Assembly: GCA_037783545.1 (NCBI GenBank)
Contig: JBBELK010000164.1
Span: forward strand, 1,798,001-1,862,000
Source: Henricia sp. BOLD:AAB3569
Taxonomy: Eukaryota > Echinodermata > Asteroidea > Spinulosida > Echinasteridae
Reading direction: 5' to 3'
DNA: 64,000 nucleotides
A program made the translations under genes and the position numbers. Positions 32,901 through 43,000 of the stretch are shown piece after piece. The stretch's first letter is position 1; the number at the start of each line of letters is the position of its first letter. Below the pieces are notes generated by a model. The model saw only the letters and a list, made by a program, of their open reading frames with translations, searched no databases and was not told where the DNA came from.

Positions 32901-35900
32901 AACGTTAGCACAACTTTTCTGCTACAGTAAGCACACGTTTTCAGCTAGTGCTTAAGCAGCTCTATGAAATTGGCCCCATGTCATGTATTTAAATCAAGTA
33001 ACAGGTCTCGCTAGTTAGTACAAATTATCAACTAACCACTGAGACCTGGGATCGATTTCACAAACGTTCAGACGAGTTCGATGCATCCTAATTCCCATAC
33101 CAACGTCCCAAGATAAGAGTGACCCTTCCTAAGACGTGTCTTAGCGCTTTGTGAAATCGGCCCCAGGACTTTTATTGCAATGTAACCCTATGTGTATTGG
33201 CACTTACCGACAACATCAGCCTGGTCCGAAACCATTGCACTGAGATCTCGGAAAATCTCATTCACGTCTAACATTGCAGCCTGAAGACCAAATAATAAAA
33301 ATTACTTTAATTAAAACAAGATTAACAAAAGATTAAAAGCCAAATCAAACAATACAAAAACAAAATAATAATCTGAGGGATTATACCACTGTGCCTTATA
33401 GCTCAGCTGGTAGAGCATCTTCCCGGTGTGACAGAGGTCTAGGGGGAAACCTGAGGGAGTATACCACTGTGCATCATAGCTCAGCTGGTAGAGCATCTGC
33501 CTGGTGTGTCAGAGATCTTGGGGGAAACCTAAGGGAGTATACCACTGTGCCTCATAGCTCAGCTGGTAGAGCATCTGCCCGGTACGTGTGTCAGAGGTCT
33601 AGGGGGAAACCTGAGGGAGTATACCACTGTGCATCATAGCTCAGCTGGTAGAGCATCTGCCTGGTGTGTCAGAGATCTTGGGGGAAACCTAAGGGAATAT
33701 ACCACTGTGCCTCATAGCTCAGCTGGTAGAGCATCTGCCCGGTGTGTGTCAGAGGTCTTGGGGGAACCTGAGGCAGTCAAAATCTTATTTGATGTGTATT
33801 ACAATTGACTGGTGTTCTGCTATTCTTGCTAAGAACACAAGTTGGCATACTATTTTGACTCTTAACCCATTTTTATAAAGCAAACCGATTTTGGATTAAG
33901 CACAATTTTTTGCTAAACAGCTTTATGAAATTGGCCCCAGACCAACATACCTCAATCTGTCTAATCTGTTCCTCTCGACTTTCCAGTAGACCCGAGTCGT
34001 ACTCTATTTGCTGGTCTTGTTGCTGTAGTTGGGACTCTACCCCCTGTCGCCTTGCATCCTCCATCAACGATGCGTGATCTTCATCATGTACAACATCCTA
34101 CAAATAGAACAATCCTTAAAGGCCAAGTGTATCATTTGCAATGACCCCAAAAAGTAATCGACGAGTTTACAGGGGAAAAGTTCTGAAAGTAAAGATTGAA
34201 TTAATAGCAACTATCCAATGAAAGGTTTCCGCTCAAAATGATATAATTTTACCAGAAAATAATCCGTAAAGATTAAATTAGTTAGATAGTTTGCAAACGA
34301 TTTACTTAATTTTGGTTCGCATCTACGCGGTCCAAAATGCATGGGCGCTGTGTACTGCGTGTGCGTGTTCCAACGCGATGCATTTTTATGGATCGCGCGC
34401 ACACGCAGTATATGATGTGCGCCACAGAGTGCATGATGCAAGCCACATAGTACTCGATCAACTGAGAACAAATATTTGAAACACCCCGCCAAGACCAGAT
34501 GAACGCATACGGATTTTCATGGTTTTTTTAAACGTGGTACATTTGACAAAGCTGAAATTTCTTCGGATGAGTTTGTTGATGTCTTTTTTCTGATTTATAA
34601 TGGTTTTATTCGCAGAATCGCTCAAAAACAGATCATCTACAGGGCCTTTAAAGCGGATTCACACTGAGCCTTTTTGTGCATGACATTTATTTACTTAAAG
34701 GAGCTTGTTCAGATTTTTCCAGTAAATGGATTTCGTTCTAACCTAACAATCATATAAAATACCTCCCCAAAATACTATCCATGGGAAGAAAACAGGAAGT
34801 CTGCAATCTGTAATTTGGATGTGGAAGTAAGAAGGTTGGTGTAATCACTGCACTGCTTTATGGAACCAGATAAATTAGTTTACAAAACATCGGTGGTTTT
34901 TTGACAATATCCTTGAAAATATACGGATTGAGAGCGCAACATTTCAGAATGGTAATAAAAAAAATATGACAAATGATATATCAAAATCTTACCGCCCATA
35001 GGAAAAAAGGGGTTAAAAAATGTGACCTGGACACGTTCCTTTGAAGACAATTACAAAAAATTAGCCAGTTGTCGAATCAAATTTACAATCGTCAAACAAA
35101 ATATCTTCACTAAGTCTGAAAATGAATTGTTAATAATAATGACAATACCGTGCTGGTTGGTGGCGCTTTGGAAGGAACTGATGGGCATGATCTCATCTTG
35201 CTTGCAACTTTCTGCAGAGAAGAGACAAAAATTGCCAAAAAATGTAAGTGTACACGGTTTAATTTCTGTATTTAGATAAAAAAATGCATGTGCAGAATTC
35301 AGGCCTAAATGTAATAAAATTAGAGGCAGGTCACTTTGGCCCCGATTTTGTCTGAATTTCAACTTTGTTCCAAATGTGTACTGGTTATTAGTGTATACAA
35401 GTTTCATGAAATATGAGAGGATAGGGCATGCTGGCCAAGTTGGCCTCAGAAAGTGTATATCTTGAAGGGGCATCAGGGCCAACTCAGCAGGGCATGAGGC
35501 CATTGGCCTTGGTTGCCTTGGTTAATGTCAATGCCTGGGATAGGGCATGCTGGCCAAGTTGGCCCCAGAAAGTGTGTATCTTGAAGGGGCATCAGGGCCA
35601 ACTCAGCAGGGCATGAGGCCATTGGCCTTGGTTAATGTCAAGGCCTGGGATAGGGCATGCTGGCCAAGTTGGCCTCAGGAAGTGTATATCTTGAAGGGGC
35701 ATCAGGGCCAACTCAGCAGGGCATGAGGCCATTGGCCTTAGTGGCCTCGGTTAATATCTTATAATATAATGTCTTTATTAATATACCTTCTGAACTGCAC
35801 CATATCGTTGGACTGATTCTTGGTACTCGTTGGTCAGCCTGTCAACTTGTAGCCTTGAAGACTAAAGTACACAAAATGATGAAAAATAAATTCTAACAAA

Positions 35901-38867
35901 ACTGCAAATCTTGTTCTTTCAAGATACACATGCTCAGATTGGAATATAAATGTTTTAGTATAGTCTGCTTAGAATTGTACATTTTGGAAATTATATATAG
36001 AGGGATTTGTAAAGGAATTTCTGAAGAATTTGAAAAATCTTTTTCTCCAGTCACTGGGGACATCGTCAACTTGAGTCAGACTTGAGTCGAGTGACTAAAA
36101 CTTGGATTATAACAAACTACGGCATTAGTTTTTTTTTTTTTTTAACAAAGTGCCCTTTAACTTTATAGTTATTTATTAAGGAGTTACTTGCAACTTTAAA
36201 GGCAAGTTTGATCATATAACTGAGCCACGTACCCGTCCCAGCGTGCGCGCCATTATACTCATTTCTTTAATGGTAATCGTTGTCTCGTTGACGATTTTGT
36301 TGGTTGCCTGTAGGTTGGCTTGACTGAGGGAGACAAAACAAAACAAATCACTCAGAGAGAAATGTTTATGTCTTTGTTTGGAAACTTGAAGTGCAACAAA
36401 GACATGCTAAAGTTTTCATTGACTTGATGCAAATGTGGTTCAAATCGTTTGTTAATTCCTTGCTGCGCGAATTCCCCGACAGAATCGGCCAAAGACCAGA
36501 GTTTTTCAAAAATCATCTTAAAATGACATTTTTTATTCTATGCTTGGAAAGAATTTATCTTATAAAAAGAAATTTATCAAAACGTAGTTTGTTTTATTGG
36601 TTTGTCAAAATGATTACCTTTCAATGAGATATCAGGGAGAAAAGATTTTTGCTTCACATTCCTTCTGTTATTTTATTGACTAATATTTGAAAGTTAAAAT
36701 GGCCACTTTAACCCTAACCCTGCTCAATCCTCCATAATCAATATGATTTTACATACACCCTGGGGGGTTAGGGTTAACCTGACTTACATTCTGTTGCGAA
36801 GCATGACGCTATCGCTTGGTGTTCCAAGCTGACGGACAGCCTTTTCCAAGGTTGAAACTGCAGAGAGTTGGGGGATGAGGGGTAGAACGTCAGATAAAGA
36901 AAAAACACCAACTCCCCCAAAAAAATTTGTAATTGTAACCCCCATTCTGTATCTACATAACAGGCGACACGAACAATATTTTAGTTGCATACGAAAAACT
37001 AAGTGCAGTACAAAATGTCACAAAAGTATTTTTGGGAATTTTGATTATGACCTACTTTTGACCGACCTAGTACAACTTGCGATAACTCAATTTATAGCCA
37101 TGCCATTAAGTACATGTGCATTTCTATTCACCAACAGACCAATGCATTAAGCCCTGCACATATAGTGACACAACTACCAACATTACAGTGCGCAAAATCA
37201 GCGGACCACGTGGATTGCGAAATTTCACATGGATTGTTTTTCTTAACATTGATTGGCCAGCACTCAGATGACGTAGGCATAAATGTTTTCCGAATCAGTC
37301 CTTAACGGACGTTCCAACCCACTTATAGGCCTGCATGTAGACAGAGCTGAACTTCACATTTGCATAAAAAAAGAGAGAAAAAACTACCAGCAAAATAATC
37401 TGCATGTTATTAAATTTAATACAAACCGGTTTAACAGTCTGGGTTAGTTCGAAATGTAATTCACGAGTTCAATACAAGTCCCTGGACGTATGCCAAACTT
37501 TCATCACAATACATCAAAACTAAATTCATGCCTTTACAGTATGTGTGCGTGTGTTACACTATAAATTCACTTTACTGTGATATGGGTCATTCCGTGAAGT
37601 TAAAACAGTGTGACATTTGTTCATTTCCACAAAATGTTCAATAAGGGAGTCATTTGTATAATGATGTTGCATGATGTGGTGGCTTACACTGTTTGGGGTA
37701 ATTTCAAAGTCTTCAGTTTTGACGGAGTGTCACCATTTTGAATTATTTCACAAAGTGGTGGTTGTGGATGTAACTGGGACACCATGTTAGTTTAACTTTT
37801 TTTCACTCCGACTCCGAATGTTTTCATGTTGAATTTAAGTGGAATATAACCCTGTTCTTCTAAAAGCTTTTCATAATAAAACTCACCACTGTTGCTGATT
37901 TTGAAAATGGCCGAGCTGATTTGCTGGGAACGGTCAGCAAATTCATTGCTTTGTCCTATAAATGGACATAACAAAACAAGTTAGTAAAATTAAAAATTTC
38001 AGTCAGGTTTACCTGTAATGCTAGCCCACAGACTTATTACACAAATATTTTCGATTTATAATTTGTTTTTTTTTGGAAATTTAAATATGAAATGCTGTGA
38101 AGAAAGGAATGTTGGCTGTAAAATTGCAAAAATATATCCTATACTTGATACAAAACATTACTAAATTTCTGCAATTTTGTAATTCCAACAAAATCACCAG
38201 GTACTTCTTAAAATCTTCAAGATAATGGGAATCGATTCCTTGAAAAGACGGAATGCATAGTTCCAATCACAACAGAGCTAGCAGACAGCGCCCACATAGG
38301 TCAAAGTGATGCAATCATCACACAATCACGCGATTTTCTGCCCATACAGTTTGTATGTTGTATGCGCCAGTGACCGGGTGAATTTTGGTTTCAATGTCGG
38401 GCGATTCGCTGTTCAAAGGTAGGAAAGCGCATTTTTATGAATATATGTCATCCCTGCATTACTAGCCTTTCGCTCAGTGTGTGCTACGGTAACTATCGAC
38501 CCTAAAACATAAATACCTTTGAGATTTCTCCAATGAATCTGTGCTTTCCATGCCGAGTCCCGTTGCTTTGTACGTTGTGTGTCGCCATTTTTTGCGATGG
38601 CTTGCGAGCACATAGCAACAATATCTAAGGGGCGGGGTTAACTGGGCAATCTCGGAACTATGCATTGTAATTCTGATTTCCAAATTTCAATTGATTCTAA
38701 CTTTTTGAGTGTACACTTTATAAAATGTCTTTGCTGAAAAAGATTTAAAACAAATAAATTTCCTCACCTTGATTAGACTGCGGCGCTTCTTGCTGGTCGA
38801 CGTTGCGATTGTCCAGGGCTCCGTAGCCAAAGTCACCTCTGCCTTGCTGACCTGTCATGCCCGTCAT
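29841..38867 (-). CDS. STX12: Endosomal syntaxin (Qa-SNARE, syntaxin-7/12 group)
   Basis: Membrane fusion protein of endosomes. Common exons: 38768-38867, 37887-37955, 36788-36857, 36233-36323, 35787-35861, 35149-35211, 33951-34097, 33208-33280, 32359-32441; then one of two last exons, 31495-31590 or 29841-29936. All junctions keep phase and both isoforms have 288 residues. Domains: short Gly/Gln-rich N-terminus, Habc bundle about 35-135 (FADRSQQISSAIFKIS, KAVRQLGTPSDS, DRLTNEYQESVQRY), linker 136-175, SNARE motif about 190-252 (ESREEQIRQIE, MLDVNEIFRDLSAMVSDQ, SIEANIDTAHSNVE) with zero-layer Gln225, basic juxtamembrane KARRKM or KARKKM, one C-terminal membrane segment. STX7 and STX12 cannot be separated from this sequence; KKARRKMC resembles STX12 slightly more. 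Start ATG at 38867 opens the first frame (MTGMTGQQ). Confidence 0.93.
30193..30245 (-). repeat. tRNA-like SINE fragment
   Basis: The minus strand reads TGCCTCTTAGCTCAGCTGGT, a box A D-arm, with nothing recognisable after it. Confidence 0.4.
30367..30688. mobile_element. Foldback MITE, GACCCGCTCT family, copy 2 with expanded centre
   Basis: Ends GTGACCCGCTCTGCAAAAAA and its complement, ATAT on both flanks. Arms of more than 120 bp. The centre holds three tandem copies of ACATTCCAGGGGGAACACAG where copy 1 (27919-28197) has one. Lies between the two alternative syntaxin anchors. Confidence 0.8.
31020..31261 (+). repeat. 22-bp minisatellite, 11 units
   Basis: Unit GTGTTGTATGCGCACTGCAA plus AC, with sites varying as CAC/CAT/AAC and one GGGCAC. 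Because 22 is not a multiple of three and the unit has few stops, long frames are open on both strands; none is a gene. Confidence 0.9.
31495..31590 (-). CDS. STX12: Syntaxin alternative last exon A (membrane anchor)
   Basis: Phase-0 exon after a CACAG acceptor, 31 codons plus TAA. Encodes KKARRKMCCLLG, then a hydrophobic segment with ATVLVIIAIILIIKF and a short HN tail. Two cysteines just before the membrane could be palmitoylated. It is the nearer of the two anchors to exon 32359-32441. The 22-bp minisatellite at 31020-31261 lies immediately downstream and could be part of its 3' UTR. Confidence 0.85.
   Translation of the reverse strand, partial: KKARRKMCCLLGTLATVLVIIAIILIIKFHN
32586..33165 (-). 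mobile_element. Composite MITE dimer, inverted copy with nested insertion
   Basis: Two copies of the TTTCACAAAGCGCTAAGAC element with the same linker as at 2231-2541 (CAGGTCTCGCTAGTTAGTAC reads across it), interrupted near one linker edge by the element at 32703-32977. It lies in the syntaxin intron between exons 32441 and 33208. Confidence 0.75.
32703..32977. mobile_element. Nested MITE, GGGCCCAATTTCATAGAGCT family
   Basis: Ends GGGCCCAATTTCATAGAGCT and AGCTCTATGAAATTGGCCCC, internal CTGAAAACCTGCCTTAACTG and GCTAGTGCTTAAGCAGC. Same family as 18491-18714. Its position inside the dimer shows it inserted later. Confidence 0.75.
33382..33778 (+). repeat. Tandem array of tRNA 5'-half-like units (5 x ~78 bp)
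   Basis: Five units of 78-82 bp start at about 33382, 33460, 33538, 33620 and 33698. Each has TATACCACTGTGC, the D-arm/box A sequence ATAGCTCAGCTGGTAGAGCA, an anticodon-arm-like CCCGGTGTGTCAGAGGTC and GGGGGAAACCTGAGG. Two variants alternate, GCCTCATAGC with AGAGGTCTAG and GCATCATAGC with AGAGATCTTG. No TPsiC arm or box B. It lies in the syntaxin intron between exons 33280 and 33951. Confidence 0.85.
34697..35042. mobile_element. AAAGGAGCGTGTTCAGA element, copy 4
   Basis: The most complete copy, with both ends (AAAGGAGCTTGTTCAGA and TGGACACGTTCCTTT). Directly left of it (34515-34660) lies a piece of the 860-1240 repeat family. Confidence 0.65.
35425..35753 (-). repeat. ~110-119-bp minisatellite, inverted second array
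   Basis: Three units with CTTGAAGGGGCATCAGGGCC at about 35461, 35580 and 35690. Reverse complement of the array at 19457-19813, about 16 kb away, in the syntaxin intron before exon 35787. Confidence 0.8.
38252..38666. mobile_element. Element with AATGCATAGTTCC inverted ends, copy 2
   Basis: Inverted copy of 14117-14562, lying in syntaxin intron 1. Both terminal repeats are intact. Confidence 0.75.
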
Positions 38868-40007
38868 GGTGAGCGTGGAAGGTTAAAATCCTGGAGTCAC
38901 CAGAGTGCAATGTGCGACAGCATCAGACCTAAAGTGGACAGAATATTGGGATGGATTCACACTCATTACCGTGCGTAAAATTTGATGTGCGTCAGTTCGA
39001 GAAAATATGCAATATTTTTTTCTGTGATTTTTCTCTAAAACTAAGCCTTTGCGACGGAAATGCATGTAAGTATTCCTATTCCAAAATCGTCCAAGCTATC
39101 GACTCTAATAATTATTTTCCTTAAATTCGAGTTGTGGCATAAACTAAAAAAATACCGAAGGAAACAACTGTGAATTGCCAACGCAAGCCATTTGCCATTT
39201 GGCAATGGAAATGCAACGTAAATAAATTGCACTGCTAGCTAGTACTAGCTGCAAGCTTCACGTAAGTGGAATTAAAATCGACAATTAAACAACTTACCAT
39301 GCACAGAATTTTCTAAAATTTTGCCTAGTTGATTATTGTAGGTTCAGGTTTTACGCTTCTTTGTTTAAATTGCAAAATTCGAGAGAAATACTACATGTAT
39401 TTTGTCTTTTTTCCCGACAAACATGTCATGACCAAACTAGCACCTTCATCAAAATAGTCTGCTCACTGTCCTTGTGAAATGCATGTCGGTAATAGAAATG
39501 ATACAGGGTACTAGACTTACTAGTAAACGTCATGTGATATGTGGCACGTGACAGGTCAGTTAGTACTTCCGGTTGACCTTAACAATAGCGGAAGTTAGGG
39601 TCAGAGTTCGTAACTAAGGGACTCATCACCGACGCTTGCGTTAAAAACCGTTCCGCGTTCACGAGACAATTTATTCCTATTTTGGACGGTTTTTGAGGTT
39701 AAAAACATTTCTAACGAAGTACTAAATTAATAAATACATATTCTATGAAAACATTGCCTCATTTTGTGGATTATTTGCGCAGGAAAGCCCGTTTTATTTC
39801 GGATTTATTTTACTAGTGGATGCAGGATACATTTCGTTTTAGTTGTGATGCGTCCCGGGCATGCGCGCGAGTACACATTAGCACAGTGTAAACAGAAGCA
39901 CGAGGGTGGATCGTGAATTTATTTATCAACTGTCAGACAGTAAAACTCTGGAAATTTCTTTAAATTTTGCCGATTTTTATTCCAAAACGAGCGAGACACC
40001 AAACACT
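38868..40007. promoter_or_regulatory. Divergent promoter region, syntaxin (-) and CFAP95 (+)
   Basis: The two start codons are 1,141 bases apart, head to head. Within it, 39540-39900 is less AT-rich and free of recognisable repeats (GACCTTAACAATAGCGGAAG, ATGCGTCCCGGGCATGCGCG). No TATA box was identified for either gene. A TAG in frame at about 39888 excludes a longer CFAP95 N-terminus. Confidence 0.45.
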
Positions 40008-43000
40008 ATGAATTTGCCAGACTTTGTTGAGCGCAAAGGTTCTTTATTTTTGCGTTCGGATCACATGGATTACAGTCGTCCAACTCTAAACTCAAATTGG
40101 TAAGAAAAAACAGCTTCATTGCGTGTGCACTGTGCATGTGGTGCCGAGTTGCCTTAAAGTTAAGTCCAACTCGGCCACTAAAGGCACAGGCCCTAATAAT
40201 AAATACTACACACCTTCGTCACTAATTCTCCCTAAATTTAATATGACATGATAATATGTAATATGAAACATGATTTTAACCATGAGAAAATAGGGACATT
40301 GGTAAAATGCAGAACGGTGGAACGGAGGGGTGGAACAGAAGGGTGGGAACAGAAGGCCAAGGGTGGAATGGTGGAACAGAATGCGGAACATGGTACAGTT
40401 GAATGGAACGGTTCAGCGTTCCGTTCCACCGTTCCGCGTTCCGTTCCGCGTTTTACCAACATCCAGAAAATAGGCCTATAGCTAGGGCCTACCAAGTTTT
40501 TATTTGAAAACACTTTTTTTTATGTCATGCTCCGTGCATGGAGTTTCAACTGGCGAATGTGTAAGGTAGTTTCAAGGAAGTTGAATGAGTTTTGTTGATT
40601 TTCTCACATCTTACCGACATTGCAGGCACCAATCGAGAGAGGCAGAGCCCAAAGATTATGACATCAGCAACGAGATGGAAAATCAAAACCTTCACCGCGC
40701 CACTTACAAGAGGATAGGAAACATCACTGATGGGGTATACAGATCTTCATTTTTTTAAAAAGGTCATTGTAACATTTGCAATGACCCAAAATTTTACTCC
40801 AAGAGTAAACAAGAAAAAACTTACTCCAAGTGTAGATAGCAACGGTAACCACATTAATTTATTTCAGTCCAAGGATGGTAGTGTACCGGTACTCTTTGTA
40901 AGAAATTAACAACTAAAAATGGTTTTTAAAAATGTGTGCGCACACAATTTTTTTCATGGATTTTGAAGATTTTCTGAATCATTGTATGCAAGTTTACCAA
41001 CATTTTTTTGTAAAAGTTTAATCTCGCAATTGATACATTGGGCCTTTAAGATTGAGTTCACGGAGAGGTTTCCTCATGGGAGCACCCCCCCCCCTCCCCC
41101 CTCCCCCCTCCCCCCCCCCCCCCTCCCCCCTCCCCCCCCCCCCTCCCCCCTCCCCCCCCCCTCCCCCCTCCCCCCTCCCCCCAGGACGAGTCGATTAAGA
41201 AAAGAACCAAAGTATTTTGTGCCATCTAGCGAAAATCTAGAATATTGAAAACACCAGTATCCTTAATTTGAGCTGACACTCCTGAAAGATTTATGAACCG
41301 TTAATCATCGCTCGAAACCTAAGTGCAAATTACAAACCCAGCTACAGAATAGAGCAATAAAAAATCTGGAGAAAAAATGTGTTTAATAACTTGTAATATA
41401 GAGCAGACAGATAAAGAAATATACCAGAACCTACATGTACCAGTTACAATTAAAGTGCCTAAAAATGGCATTCCGTTATTAAGATACGCAGATTGGTTCC
41501 AATTCTCCAAGATTTCAAGGTTTGCCATCCTCGCTGTAATAAGAACCGGCATAGCCTCGTAAATTTTGCCACAGTTTTGTGTTTTTATTTGTTGTGGTCC
41601 TTTTAGTACTCGTTAAATCCTCTTTGATTGCGCGCATGGCGGGTAATACATACCGCAACCGTCGCGCGGGATAGAAATCCGGAAACGCAAACTGGGTATC
41701 AATTTGCGTTCAATTAGTCGCAGATTGATTCCAGGTACCATACGGCAATTACGCGGGGCCGTTAAGCCGCGGTATCAAGATGACTTTGCTTGCTTGCGGA
41801 TCGCAACTTGGGTATTGTCAGGGATGAGCTTATATCTGGGAAAGACTAACACCAGTTTTTGTTTCGTGCGAGTGTCTTTCTCTAGAGCCTATTTTGGCTA
41901 TCGAAATCACCTATTCAAAAGAAAAACCGTACTGAAAGTATTGATAGCAATGGTAACAAACACCACATTAATTTATTTTGTGTAAGAAATTAACAACTAA
42001 AGGTGTTTTTTTTATTTTTTATGTGTGTGTGCACACACATTTTTTTGTTTACCATTCATGGATTTTAAAGGTTTTCTAAAGCATTGCTGCATCTATGTAG
42101 CTGAAATTTCTGCAGGCTAATTTACCAACATTCTCCTTGAGATGTTTTGCCCTTATTCCAGAAATCTGTAAAAAAAAGAGTTTTATCTTGCAAATGATTC
42201 ATTGGGCCTTCAATATCTTTACTTCGTTCAGTCAGTCACTATAGTCACTGCTCATTTTGATCAAGATGAATTGTTGACCTACATATGTACAAATGGAACA
42301 GCAACTTCAAATTTGAAACGGATCAAGATGTTTCTAATGCGACTTACTGAAATCCTTGAGACTAAGCCAGGCATTTTGAAAAATACTGTCAGATTACCAA
42401 GATTTTGGAGCGCCAATTCCTACAATGATTCTAGAGAGCTTCTAACAAGTCCCCCAACCTAACCTGCACTCTCTCAAACATATCAACTGACGCAAACCAT
42501 GAGCCCCTTTCCAATAATCTTCGACTAACAGTTTTGATTTCTCGTTTCTCCCGATTGATCGTGTCCACGGACTAAATAAATGCTTTGCTCCAGTCACCAG
42601 AAAATTGCACGGAACCAATATTGTTGGGGATCTGCAGTATATATCTGCCAGGGGCGTCTTGTAACCCGAATCTGTCCCCACGCACTTTCCAATTTGGGCT
42701 TGTCGCTGGTCGTTAGTCAAGAAAAAATTTCTTTTCCCCCCTCGGAGTTTATCTACGAAGGGATTGCTCGTTGCAAATTGTCCAAATGTAACGGCTAACT
42801 GTTTAAAAAAGGGGGAAATTTAAAATGAGAAACAACAGAGAAATGGGCAATAAAAAAGACAAGAATTAGGTCAAAAGGCTCTCTGTCTACAATCTTGATA
42901 CCTCATTGAAAAAACACTTGAGTTCTCATTAATCAAGGGACGGCAATTTGTGCCGCATTTGCCATAAAAACTGTCGTGATCAAAATCGAAAGACTGTCTT

